Position numbers and translations under genes: made by a program
Shown here: positions 41,784 through 49,797 of the stretch, piece by piece
Layout: each line of letters opens with the position of its first letter
How positions within the stretch are numbered: position 1 is the stretch's first letter
NCBI RefSeq assembly: GCF_002218085.1
Contig: NZ_BDUC01000002.1
Span: 1,167,694 to 1,231,693, forward strand
Reading direction: 5' to 3'
DNA: 64,000 nt
Source: Tolypothrix sp. NIES-4075
GTDB lineage: Bacteria; Cyanobacteriota; Cyanobacteriia; Cyanobacteriales; Nostocaceae
Notes under the pieces: model-generated
Told to the model about the DNA's origin: nothing
What the model saw: only the letters and a program-made list of their open reading frames with translations
Database searches by the model: none

Positions 41784-42344
41784 ATGCTAACTTCTACTGA
41801 ACAAATTCAACAAACGATATCACCACAACCGAAAGTTTTTTCTTTAGAAGATTTTCTCAATCATCCTTTAGAAAACATGGAATGGGTTGATGGTGAAATT
41901 ATTGAGAAAACAGGTATGACATTACGGCACAGTCTAATTCAAGCTAGATTAAGTTATTACTGGAGAAATCATATGCTCTCCAGCGGTCAAGGTGGAGAAG
42001 TCTACACCGAAGCGCTTTGTCGAACTAATAAACAAGGTCGTCGTCCTGATGTTTCTTACTTGACTCCAGAACTCTTAACGCAATATGCTAATGCAACTTT
42101 CCTACCCCAAAGCTTTCCGTTAATTGCCGAAATTGCTTCACCTGATGATAGCGCTGAAGAATTATTTGCGAAGGCAAAAGAATATTTAGAATCAGGTTGT
42201 CAAGAAGTTTGGCTTATCTATCCGCAAACGTTATGGATTATCATTATCACTCAAGACAAACATTTATTATTAACTGTTGGAGAAACTGTTAGTAGCCAAG
42301 TTCTTTCCGGCTTTAGTCTAATTATTGATGAACTATTAGCTTGA
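41784..42344 (+). CDS. Uma2 family (DUF820) PD-(D/E)xK protein
   Basis: A 186-residue member of the large cyanobacterial DUF820/Uma2 group. Core signs are WVDGEIIEKTGMTLRHS, the acidic GRRPDVSYL and IAEIASPDDSAEEL, then YLESGCQEVWLIYP. The fold is that of a restriction-type nuclease, but the biological role is not settled; many copies per genome are usual. Two further copies are in this window (44784-45566, 55064-55738). Confidence 0.9.
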   Translation: MLTSTEQIQQTISPQPKVFSLEDFLNHPLENMEWVDGEIIEKTGMTLRHSLIQARLSYYWRNHMLSSGQGGEVYTEALCRTNKQGRRPDVSYLTPELLTQYANATFLPQSFPLIAEIASPDDSAEELFAKAKEYLESGCQEVWLIYPQTLWIIIITQDKHLLLTVGETVSSQVLSGFSLIIDELLA

Positions 42345-42424
42345 CGATTGCTACGGCACTGTTTGAAATAGGGTAATTACGCTAAAATTCAAGCAGACTA
42401 AGCATTTTTAGCTCTATCTACCTT

Positions 42425-43165
42425 ATGCTTGAAAACCTACAAACCCGACTTTACCAACTAGAACAATTCGCTAATGCCCTCGTTTCTAACCAACTAACCC
42501 ACCTGAGTTTACTCAGCGTCGGTGTAATTTTTCTTGCTGGCTTGCTGACTAGCCTGACACCTTGTATGCTTTCGATGTTGCCCATAACTATCGGCTATAT
42601 TGGGGGTTATGAGGCAAAAAGCCGTCTGCAAGCAGCTGCCCAGTCTACCTGGTTTTCTCTCGGATTAGCAACCACATTAGCAGGGCTGGGTATTGTAGCA
42701 GCTTTTGTCGGAAAAGTCTACGGTCAAGTGGGAATTGGTTTACCAATTATAGTTAGTATTATCGCAATTCTCATGGGGTTGAACCTACTCGAAGCATTAC
42801 CTCTGCAATTCCCTTCTTTTGGCGGTACAGAGTGGATTTCTCAAGAATTACCCCAAGGATTGCGTTCTTATTTAATTGGCTTGACTTTTGGTGTGGTTGC
42901 TTCTCCTTGCAGTACACCTGTTTTAGGTAGCTTGCTGGGTTGGGTTGCAAGTACGCAAGACTTAGTTTTAGGCGCGGTTTTGCTGCTTGCATATACAGCA
43001 GGTTATGTAGCACCCTTGATTTTGGCGGGTACTTTTACTGCTTCAATTAAGAAGTTGCTAGAAGTGCGTCGCTGGTCTGGTTGGATTAATCCAGTTAGTG
43101 GAGTGCTGTTGGTAGGATTTGGTGTCTTTTCTTTAATGTCTCGAATTCCCTTGGGAAACTTTTAA
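42425..43165 (+). CDS. ccdA: Cytochrome c biogenesis protein CcdA
   Basis: A 246-residue membrane protein with six helices that carries reducing equivalents across the thylakoid membrane to apocytochrome c thiols. The redox cysteines are in SLTPCMLSMLP and ASPCSTPVLG, each near the start of a helix. It is followed 3 nt later by ccs1, the classical system II pairing in cyanobacteria and chloroplasts. Confidence 0.95.
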   Translation: MLENLQTRLYQLEQFANALVSNQLTHLSLLSVGVIFLAGLLTSLTPCMLSMLPITIGYIGGYEAKSRLQAAAQSTWFSLGLATTLAGLGIVAAFVGKVYGQVGIGLPIIVSIIAILMGLNLLEALPLQFPSFGGTEWISQELPQGLRSYLIGLTFGVVASPCSTPVLGSLLGWVASTQDLVLGAVLLLAYTAGYVAPLILAGTFTASIKKLLEVRRWSGWINPVSGVLLVGFGVFSLMSRIPLGNF

Positions 43166-43168
43166 TCA

Positions 43169-44569
43169 ATGACTTTAAACGATACTTCTAAAGAATTAAG
43201 TTGGTGGTCAGCATTTGGACGGTTTTTCCGGCAAGAATTTTTAAAAGTACTGACAGATTTACGATTGGCAATTGTGATGTTCCTAGCGATCGCACTCTTT
43301 AGCATCGCCGGCACAGTCATCGAGCAAGGTCAATCTCATGGATTTTACCAAGCAAACTACCCCGAACATCCAGCTTTATTCGGTTTCCTAACTTGGAAAG
43401 TAATTCAGGTAGTCGGTTTAGACCACGTATATCGTACTTGGTGGTTTCTCTCATTACTCATTTTATTTGGTACAAGCTTAACTGCCTGTACTTTTACCCG
43501 TCAGTTACCAGCCTTAAAAGCTGCCCGTCGTTGGAAATTTTACGAAGAACCGCGACAATTTCAAAAACTCGCTTTGAGTGCTGAATTAGAAACTGGTTCT
43601 CTATCTTCTCTCACACCACTTTTACAAAAACGTCGCTACAAGATTTTTTCCGAACCAGAAAAAGATAATATCCTATACGCCCGCAAAGGTATAGTCGGAC
43701 GCATTGGACCGATTATAGTTCATGTTGGCATGGTGACTATTCTTTTGGGTGCAATTTGGGGCACAATGACTGGTTTTATGGCACAAGAAATGGTAGCTAG
43801 TGGCGATACATTTCAGGTGCAAAATATTATAGATGCCGGACCTTTAGCCGCGTCAATTTCTAAAGATTGGTCTGTCAAAGTCAATCGTTTTTGGATTGAT
43901 TACACTCCTAAAGGTGGAATTGACCAATTTTACTCAGATATGTCTGTTTTAGACAGTGAGGGAAAGGAAATTGATCGCAAGACGATTTTTGTTAATCAAC
44001 CTCTGCGTTATCGTGGCATAACTTTCTACCAAACTGATTGGGGTATCGCTGCTGTGCGCGTCCAAATTAACAGAAGTCCGATTTTTCAGCTACCAATGAC
44101 GCAACTTAAGACTAAGAATAGCGGACGCATTTGGGGAACTTGGATTCCCACCAAACCCGATTTAAGTGCAGGTGTCTCGCTGCTAGCAAAAGACTTGCAA
44201 AAAACGTTGTTAATTTACGATTCTACTGGTAAGCTAATTAATACTATGCGTGCCGGCATGTCAGCGGAAGTTAATGGCGTGACGTTAAAAGTATTTGATG
44301 TCATTGGTAGCACTGGCTTACAAATTAAAGCAGATCCCGGTATCCCGATTGTTTATGCAGGATTTGCTTTGCTGATGCTGGGTGTGGTGATGAGTTACTT
44401 TTCTCATTCACAAATTTGGGCTTTGCAAAAAGACGATCGCTTATATGTAGGTGGTAAAACTAATCGCGCTCAAGTTGCTTTTGAACAAGAAGTTTTGGAT
44501 ATTTTAGATCAATTAAATTCACCGACTTCAAGTGAGGAACCTAGCATTCTCACAGAAAAGATTAGCTAA
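43169..44569 (+). CDS. ccs1: Cytochrome c biogenesis protein Ccs1/CcsB (ResB-like)
   Basis: A 466-residue ResB-type protein that, with CcsA, delivers haem and ligates it to apocytochromes c. Three N-terminal helices are visible, including LAIVMFLAIALFSIAGTVIE and WWFLSLLILFGTSLTAC. A further helix follows at about residue 175 (RIGPIIVHVGMVTILLGAIW), then a large lumenal domain and a final helix (VYAGFALLMLGVVMSYF). ccsA is not in the window. Confidence 0.95.
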   Translation: MTLNDTSKELSWWSAFGRFFRQEFLKVLTDLRLAIVMFLAIALFSIAGTVIEQGQSHGFYQANYPEHPALFGFLTWKVIQVVGLDHVYRTWWFLSLLILFGTSLTACTFTRQLPALKAARRWKFYEEPRQFQKLALSAELETGSLSSLTPLLQKRRYKIFSEPEKDNILYARKGIVGRIGPIIVHVGMVTILLGAIWGTMTGFMAQEMVASGDTFQVQNIIDAGPLAASISKDWSVKVNRFWIDYTPKGGIDQFYSDMSVLDSEGKEIDRKTIFVNQPLRYRGITFYQTDWGIAAVRVQINRSPIFQLPMTQLKTKNSGRIWGTWIPTKPDLSAGVSLLAKDLQKTLLIYDSTGKLINTMRAGMSAEVNGVTLKVFDVIGSTGLQIKADPGIPIVYAGFALLMLGVVMSYFSHSQIWALQKDDRLYVGGKTNRAQVAFEQEVLDILDQLNSPTSSEEPSILTEKIS

Positions 44570-44583
44570 AATAGCTCAAAGAA

Positions 44584-44673
44584 GGGCGTTGCTGAATCAA
44601 TCTCAAACTCTTACTCTCTGCGTCTGTGCGTCTGTGCGTGAGACAAAAATCATCCCACTGATCAGCAACGCCC
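44584..44673. mobile_element. 90-bp MITE-like element with perfect 12-bp ends
   Basis: GGGCGTTGCTGA at the left and TCAGCAACGCCC at the right enclose sequence that includes TGCGTCTGTGCGTCTGTGCG. Such ends resemble those of some IS elements, so it may be a non-autonomous derivative. A further dispersed repeat (GGCGTTCGCGAAGCGTCTCG) follows to about 44725. Confidence 0.75.
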
Positions 44674-44783
44674 AAAGAAGCGTTCACGTTGGCGTTCGCG
44701 AAGCGTCTCGAAGAGAAGCCGGATAGTAGAGAAGTGACTTTGTTGTGCCAGCTTCTTTGATAGGAGAAGGAGTATCGCTGACC

Positions 44784-45566
44784 TTACTCTGCATCTGGAT
44801 CTATACCTAATTCCCGCAACTTTGCCGCGAAGACTTCTTTACGCTGACGTTCAGCTTCAAATTGGGCGATCGCATTATCTGCACGTTGACGTTCTTCTTC
44901 AGCACGTTGACGTTCTGCTTCTGCTTGTTCGGAACTCCAGAACAGCAAATTACCCGCTTCATCCCACCATCGCAGCCAATTAATATTTAAGCCTAAACGA
45001 GTTCCCCGCCAAATTCCCAAAAATAATTTCAACTCAGGAATCCAAAAGCGTCCTGATGATGGTTCCTGTAAAATATATTGATTATTTTCCAAACGACGCA
45101 CTTCTAATGTGGGTTCGTAAAAATCGAAAATCACATAAGTCGGAACTTGCAATATCCGCTCGTAAAAGTATAGTTTCCCATAAGGAAAAGTGGGACGAAT
45201 CGAATATTCTCCATTATCGCTATCTGAAAGAAACTCCATCACCACACCCACAGCTTCACCTTCAATATTCGGTGTGTAGCTGCGACGAATTACATCGGCA
45301 GCAACGGGTAATACACGCGGTACATACAACCAATCTGGTGCTTTGACGACTGTTTTTTTATTAATATTGGCGACGATACCAAAATTCGCTGCTATCAGCA
45401 TCTCTGGTTGAATGCGATTTGCTGCACCTAAAGCATCTGTCAGCGCGTCTGCTAATGGATGTTGTAGAATATTTTCCACTGGATCGTCGGGGAGAATAAA
45501 GTCATCTGGGAGTTTTTCCCAAGTCACTAGAGGAGTTTGCTGTTGGGGTGTGGTTAGTAAAACCAT
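44784..45566 (-). CDS. Uma2 family (DUF820) protein with charged C-terminal helix
   Basis: A 260-residue protein. The nuclease-like domain has PDWLYVPRVLPV and EAVGVVMEFLSDSDNGEYS, then LQVPTYVIFDFYEPTLEVRRL and WRGTRLGLNINWLRWWDEAG. The last 45 residues (QAEAERQRAEEERQRADNAI) form a Glu/Arg/Gln-rich helix common in this subfamily. Role unknown. Confidence 0.88.
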   Translation of the reverse strand: MVLLTTPQQQTPLVTWEKLPDDFILPDDPVENILQHPLADALTDALGAANRIQPEMLIAANFGIVANINKKTVVKAPDWLYVPRVLPVAADVIRRSYTPNIEGEAVGVVMEFLSDSDNGEYSIRPTFPYGKLYFYERILQVPTYVIFDFYEPTLEVRRLENNQYILQEPSSGRFWIPELKLFLGIWRGTRLGLNINWLRWWDEAGNLLFWSSEQAEAERQRAEEERQRADNAIAQFEAERQRKEVFAAKLRELGIDPDAE

Positions 45567-45809
45567 AACGGCATTATACGATGTGCGTTTATCTTAGGAC
45601 TTTTGATGATGCACTTCAACGACAGACAGTGTGAGCCTTCTTACTGAAATAGGTAAACTTTTGTCAAAATCAATCATACATTCTCTTATTTGCTTCAAGA
45701 TAAAAATATGTAACCCTAAGTTAGCAGCTCTATTAACCGGACGATCGCGATCGCGGTAAGAGTTAAATAACTACATTTTAATCTGAGATTTTAAGCAGGA
45801 AAGACTGTT

Positions 45810-46043
45810 ATGGCACAGAAAAACGCAGCCGAACTTTTCAAAGCCGTAAAACTCGATCAAGCATTAAAGCAAAAAATCAAGGCAGCATCTAAGCCAGAAG
45901 CTTTCATTAAGATTGCTAAAGAGCATGGCTATAATTTTACAGTTGAAGAACTAAATACTGAAATTAGCAAATTGTCTGAAGAAGAGTTAGCTGCCATTGT
46001 TAATCCAGGTATAGCACCTAGATATCACATTAATCCTAGGTAA
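45810..46043 (+). CDS. Nif11-like leader peptide family protein
   Basis: A 77-residue peptide: NAAELFKAVKLDQALKQKI, FIKIAKEHGYNFTVEELN, then LSEEELAAIVNPGIAPRYHI and a short end. The first 65 residues match the Nif11-type leader of ribosomally made peptides. The usual GG cleavage site is replaced by IVNPG and only about 12 residues follow, so there is little core peptide. No modifying enzyme or peptidase-transporter gene is nearby. The start follows GCAGGAAAGACTGTT. Confidence 0.82.
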   Translation: MAQKNAAELFKAVKLDQALKQKIKAASKPEAFIKIAKEHGYNFTVEELNTEISKLSEEELAAIVNPGIAPRYHINPR

Positions 46044-46067
46044 TTCTGAAAATATCTATCTTACTAC

Positions 46068-46098
46068 GGGCGGGCGCTCTTTACCCCGCCCTTTATTA
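46068..46098. terminator. GC-rich hairpin terminator between convergent genes
   Basis: GGGCGGG and CCCGCCC form a 7-bp stem, followed by TTTATTATTT. It separates the Nif11-like gene from queF. Confidence 0.75.
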
Positions 46099-46506
46099 TT
46101 TCTGATGATGCACTTCAACCACGGTATGCACATTACCGCGTGGTGTAAAATCTGCTTTGACAGTAACTTCTAACGGGTCACAAGCGGCAACAAAGTCATC
46201 TAAAATTTGGTTTGCAGATTCTTCGTGGGAAATATAGCGATCGCGGTAACTATTAATGTAAAGCTTTAATGCCTTTAATTCCACCACTCGCTCATCCGGC
46301 ACATAGCTAATATAAATCGTGGCAAAGTCAGGATACCCGGAAAATGGACATTTACAAGTAAATTCCGGTAAAGAAATATTAATATTGTATCGCCTGCCAA
46401 CACGCGGATTAGGAAATATAATTAATTGTCCTTCCGCAATTTCGCGTTCCCCATACTTCTTTTCTGGGCTTGACTCAGATGCAGTTTCTGGTAAAGAGTT
46501 AGTCAT
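46096..46506 (-). CDS. queF: NADPH-dependent 7-cyano-7-deazaguanine reductase
   Basis: A 136-residue unimodular QueF that reduces preQ0 to preQ1 in queuosine synthesis. FTCKCPFSGYPDFATIYI holds the catalytic cysteine and aspartate; ELKALKLYINSYRDRYISHE and ADFTPRGNVHTVV are family signatures. The queC/D/E genes are not in this window. Confidence 0.96.
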   Translation of the reverse strand: MTNSLPETASESSPEKKYGEREIAEGQLIIFPNPRVGRRYNINISLPEFTCKCPFSGYPDFATIYISYVPDERVVELKALKLYINSYRDRYISHEESANQILDDFVAACDPLEVTVKADFTPRGNVHTVVEVHHQK

Positions 46507-46539
46507 AAAATAAATAATTTATAAAGTAAACATTAGATT

Positions 46540-46707
46540 TATGTAGGGTTCGGCTTAAAGCGGTGTGGATGTTCCTCTCGCTTTAGAGTCCGTTGCGTTA
46601 GGCGCTTTCAGAATGTACAGTATTTTAGCAGCAATAAAGTAATTTTATGCGCCCTAACACCGCATCTTCCTGTGGTGCGAAAACGTATGTGTAACGCACC
46701 CTACAAA
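46540..46707. repeat. Interspersed repeat (GTAGGGT...ACGCACCCTAC)
   Basis: Starts GTAGGGTTCGGCTTAAAGCG and ends GTAACGCACCCTAC, with CGTTGCGTTAGGCGC between. It belongs to the element type seen at about 4014-4050. It lies immediately downstream of the hypothetical gene ending at 46708. Confidence 0.65.
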
Positions 46708-47130
46708 CTAAAAATCCTCATCTCTAAATCCTAAATCTTGCTGTTCCCAGTCTGGGCAAGTTTCATCTTCATATCCTTGAGGATGCATCGCACAAACCAG
46801 CAAGTTACCACCATAAACTTGACCGTGGTAGTTACGACAACCAATGCAAGCGGGATTTTGTTCGCTTGTTGCTTCAACTGAATAAGGAAAAGCTGGATCT
46901 ACATCCCCAACAACTTCTTCGAGTTCCCAATATACTTCTAAAATTGGTTCAGCCAAATCTTGTAAATACTGGTCAACCTCAACACCAATGGTATTTTGTA
47001 ATTGATCGGTAATTTCTTCGGTTAGCTCAAAAAAGGCATCAACCATTTCACCCATCCCCAAGAAGAAGCGATCTACTTCATCTGCAACTGTTTCTATGAT
47101 TTCCGCGATATCTTTTTGCCAGTTTTCCAT
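46708..47130 (-). CDS. Conserved cyanobacterial protein with cysteine cluster
   Basis: A 140-residue acidic protein. The first 85 residues are helical (EIIETVADEVDRFFLGMGEM, LTEEITDQLQNTIGVEVDQY). The C-terminal part has four cysteines in CIGCRNYHGQ, LLVCAMHPQG and DETCPDW, spaced like a metal or Fe-S site. I know no function. Probably soluble. Confidence 0.75.
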   Translation of the reverse strand: MENWQKDIAEIIETVADEVDRFFLGMGEMVDAFFELTEEITDQLQNTIGVEVDQYLQDLAEPILEVYWELEEVVGDVDPAFPYSVEATSEQNPACIGCRNYHGQVYGGNLLVCAMHPQGYEDETCPDWEQQDLGFRDEDF

Positions 47131-47246
47131 AAAATTGACGCCCTTACTAGCTTTTATACAGGACGCTTCGTGCTAAATGGCTATTAGCACTCTAATACAC
47201 CCTGAGAAATATATATTAATTTATGATTTGCAACGTTTCCGGATAA

Positions 47247-47627
47247 CTACTTATCGCGTTGCAGTCGTCTTAACTCTTCTTGCAGTTCTAGTACTTGATC
47301 GCGCAAGCCATCAACATTGTCAGTTGATGCTTGTTTGACGGTAGGCTCATCGTCTTCTAATATTTCGATGCGGCGCGGTTCTGAGGCGGGTTTTTCTGGA
47401 GCGGTAGCATCAGATGTCGGTTGCTGTTGAGCTTGCTTCATCATATCTTCGACAAAGCGGCGGGCTTCTTCTGTATTCATTTCGCCTTTTGCAACCATTT
47501 CATCTGCCAGTTTTTGGACTTGCGATCGCAATTCGGCTAATTTTCCCCCTGCTTTCTCACCCGCGTAAGAAGCTAACCCGACACCGAGGTAAAAAGCTTT
47601 TTGAACAATATCTCCAAAACCAGGCAT
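47247..47627 (-). CDS. Phasin-like protein
   Basis: A 126-residue protein. Residues 1-65 (FGDIVQKAFYLGVGLASYAG, LRSQVQKLADEMVAKGEMN) resemble the phasin-type family of polyhydroxyalkanoate granule proteins. A Pro/Glu-rich linker and a C-terminal coiled coil follow (GLRDQVLELQEELRRLQ). A role in granules is only inferred; no pha genes are in the window. It starts 26 nt after the SRP RNA. Confidence 0.7.
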   Translation of the reverse strand: MPGFGDIVQKAFYLGVGLASYAGEKAGGKLAELRSQVQKLADEMVAKGEMNTEEARRFVEDMMKQAQQQPTSDATAPEKPASEPRRIEILEDDEPTVKQASTDNVDGLRDQVLELQEELRRLQRDK

Positions 47628-47653
47628 TGTAGAGCCGCGCTCCTAAAAATGGG

Positions 47654-47751
47654 GCGACCCGGAGACTACGCCTACTACAAGCATCCCGTATTGCTGCTAC
47701 CTTCCGGTTCTGACAAGATTTGGGCGTTGCAGTCGCATAGATCCAGGTCAC
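47654..47751 (-). ncRNA. ffs: Signal recognition particle RNA (4.5S type)
   Basis: The minus strand carries the universal SRP domain IV core GUCAGAACCGGAAGGUAGCAGC in pieces GTCAGAACCGGAAGG and TAGCAGC (plus coordinates about 47692-47713), with the GGAA tetraloop and the A-C mismatch region. The ends GTGACCTGG and CCGGGTCGC pair to close a hairpin of about 98 nt. With Ffh it targets membrane proteins co-translationally. Ends are set by pairing and may be off by a few nt. A CCCATTTTT run follows the 3' end. Confidence 0.92.
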
Positions 47752-47786
47752 AAACAATCATAACACACTTATCTAGTAGATGTGTG

Positions 47787-48053
47787 TTATTCGACTACAA
47801 TTCGCCATTCGTAAAGCTGGTAATTGACGCAGCCGTTTTGCACCAAGGGATCGAGAGCGACAATCGCTTTTGCCTCATCCATTGAGGCAGCTTCAAACAG
47901 CAACATACCTCCTCCCATAGAAGCCCAGTAGCCCGATCGCGCTTTGTGTCCTTTGGCAATCAAATCTTGAACATAAGCTTTGTGAGCGGGTACGTATTGG
48001 TCAAAGATGTTTTTATCGACTTTGCCTTCTTCAATCTTGACAAACCAAGGCAT
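47787..48053 (-). CDS. YciI family protein
   Basis: An 88-residue ferredoxin-like dimeric protein. PWFVKIEEGKVDKNIFDQYV, PAHKAYVQDLIAKG, GMLLFEAASMDEAKAIVALD and DPLVQNG are typical of YciI. The His-Asp pair of the family (HKAY, LDPL) is present. The enzymatic role is uncertain in most members. Confidence 0.88.
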   Translation of the reverse strand: MPWFVKIEEGKVDKNIFDQYVPAHKAYVQDLIAKGHKARSGYWASMGGGMLLFEAASMDEAKAIVALDPLVQNGCVNYQLYEWRIVVE

Positions 48054-48176
48054 TTACTTGTTTCCTCTGGAATTTTCGTTTGTAATATCTAGGCGTTGCT
48101 GTACTTTCATCATCTCAAATCCCAAAAGCGCAGATAGTATCAAAGGTGGCGGCTATAGTCTATAATCCAAAATCGT

Positions 48177-48710
48177 ATGAGTCGTTTTTTTATCGCTTTG
48201 TTACCGCCGCAGCACATTCAAGACTGCGCCAACGAAATTAAACAGCACTTTGCCGATCGCTATGCTAGTAGTGGGGCACAAAAATCTCCACCGCATATTA
48301 CCTTACAACCGCCTTTTGAATGGGTAGATAGCAATGTATCATTCTTAGAAGATTCTCTCAAGAAATTTGCTAGTGGACGAGAGCCTGTACCCGTCACAGT
48401 TCATAACTTTGCGGCATTTGCTCCCCGCGTCATTTATATTGATGTTGTGCAAACTCCAGAATTGATGGATTTGCAAGCTGATTTAATTAAGTATGTGGAC
48501 AACTTGGGGATTGTTGATAAATCCCATCGCTCATTTACTCCCCACATGACGGTAGCTTTTCGCGATTTAACAAAGCAAAACTTTAAAATCGCTTGGACAG
48601 AATTTGAGAAACGAGAGTTACATTTTGAGTTCAAGTGCGATCGCTTAACCTTACTGCTTCACGATGGCAAGCGGTGGAATGTCAAAACTGAGTTTTCTTT
48701 TGTGTCTTAG
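48177..48710 (+). CDS. thpR: RNA 2',3'-cyclic phosphodiesterase (2H family)
   Basis: A 177-residue 2H phosphoesterase. The two catalytic HxTx motifs are PPHITLQPPF and FTPHMTVAF, about 80 residues apart. Bacterial ThpR (formerly 2'-5' RNA ligase) opens cyclic phosphates on RNA ends; the substrate in cyanobacteria is unknown. Transcribed alone. Confidence 0.9.
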   Translation: MSRFFIALLPPQHIQDCANEIKQHFADRYASSGAQKSPPHITLQPPFEWVDSNVSFLEDSLKKFASGREPVPVTVHNFAAFAPRVIYIDVVQTPELMDLQADLIKYVDNLGIVDKSHRSFTPHMTVAFRDLTKQNFKIAWTEFEKRELHFEFKCDRLTLLLHDGKRWNVKTEFSFVS

Positions 48711-48758
48711 TACAGAATTTCATTAATACGAGCGCTTTCTTAAATTTTGCAGTAGCCT

Positions 48759-48863
48759 GCAATGCGATTGCGTCTCGATGCAATGCGATTGCGTCTCGAT
48801 ACAATGCGATTGCGTCTCGATACAATGCGATTGCATCCCGATGCAATGCGATTGCGTGTCGAT
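48759..48863. repeat. Five-copy 21-bp tandem array
   Basis: Five units of GCAATGCGATTGCGTCTCGAT with one- to three-base variants. Each contains the palindrome GCAATGCGATTGC. The array lies downstream of thpR, and the rest of 48711-49136 has no gene. The unit differs from the 40.6-kb array although the length is the same. Confidence 0.93.
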
Positions 48864-49136
48864 GCATTTAAAAACGCTACGCTTTTACGCTCATGCTGTA
48901 CTTAGTACATGGATTGCACGCATTTCATCGCGAAATATTTAACGAAGACTCTGCGACTCTGCTGCGTTTACCTTTGCGTCCCTCTGCGTTTAAAAACGCC
49001 ACGAATTAATGCAAATCTTAAGACTTTTGGAAATTTGGCAGAAAAATGTAAGGCTTTATACTAGCCTGAAAATCATTATCGCGGGAAATTAAGCATAATT
49101 TCTGTCAAAGCGAGTTTTAATCTACCAAAAGTAGCT

Positions 49137-49535
49137 ATGTATAAACAATTGATTAGCACATTTGTCTTAGTGGCGATCGCACCGTTATCAACTTTAGTAA
49201 TTTCTCCGCCCAGCATTGCTCAAAGACAAACAATTAATTGCTCTAAGGCAACATCAACACCAGAATTGAAATTTTGTTCTCAACAATCTTACCAAGCAGC
49301 AGATAGAAAACTAAATCAAGTTTATCAGCAAGTCGTTTCGAGCTTAAGCAGTGAGGCAAAGCAGTTATTAGTTACTGGACAACAGTCATGGATTAAGTTT
49401 CGCGATAACAACTGCAATTTTGAAGTATATAGCTCTCGTGGTGGGACAGGTTATGAAATCTTTCGTAACGGCTGTTTGGAGAGACTGACAAAACAACGTA
49501 CAAAAGATTTGCAAGATTATCTGTCTTCTCGGTAA
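49137..49535 (+). CDS. Secreted LprI-type (DUF1311) protein
   Basis: A 132-residue protein with a signal peptide (VLVAIAPLSTLVISPPSIAQ). The mature part has four cysteines (NCSKA, KFCSQQ, NNCNFE, NGCLER) and the helical LNQVYQQVVSSLSSEAKQLL, followed by GQQSWIKFRDNNC, as in the lysozyme inhibitor LprI N-terminal domain family. Probably periplasmic. Inhibitor activity is not demonstrated for most members. Confidence 0.85.
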   Translation: MYKQLISTFVLVAIAPLSTLVISPPSIAQRQTINCSKATSTPELKFCSQQSYQAADRKLNQVYQQVVSSLSSEAKQLLVTGQQSWIKFRDNNCNFEVYSSRGGTGYEIFRNGCLERLTKQRTKDLQDYLSSR

Positions 49536-49586
49536 TCAACTTGAAAGCAGTTTTAGTAAGGACTTCAGCCCTGAACACCTTTATGT

Positions 49587-49781
49587 TTGAGCGGTGAACC
49601 GCTCACCCTCCGGGTTCTGAAGTCGCTCATGGGGGAGACCCCCAAGACCGCGCTGGCTCACTACGAAGGAGAGTATTTCGCATATTTGCACAAATCTGTT
49701 TTAGGAATCGAGAGGCTTGAACAAGTATTTAATCATAATCCAAGTAGAGATAAGAATGCTTGGATAAATTATCTCAGATGA
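49587..49781 (+). other. Short open frame, repeat-derived start and possible gene remnant
   Basis: The first 25 codons come from a dispersed repeat (GGTGAACCGCTCACCCTCCG ... GGGGGAGACCCCC). The remaining 39 residues (SVLGIERLEQVFNHNPSRDK) look protein-like and end 16 nt before the subtilase gene. It may be the tail of a lost upstream gene. I do not claim it is expressed. Confidence 0.3.
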
Positions 49782-49797
49782 AGAGGCAAAGAAAACT

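Noticed and set aside
47601..47885. 94-codon plus-strand frame
   Set aside because: It runs antisense through the SRP RNA and part of the YciI gene, both of which are secure.
48682..48867. Minus-strand frame with ALHRDAIALYRDAI repeats
   Set aside because: It is the translation of the five-copy 21-bp array and overlaps the end of thpR.
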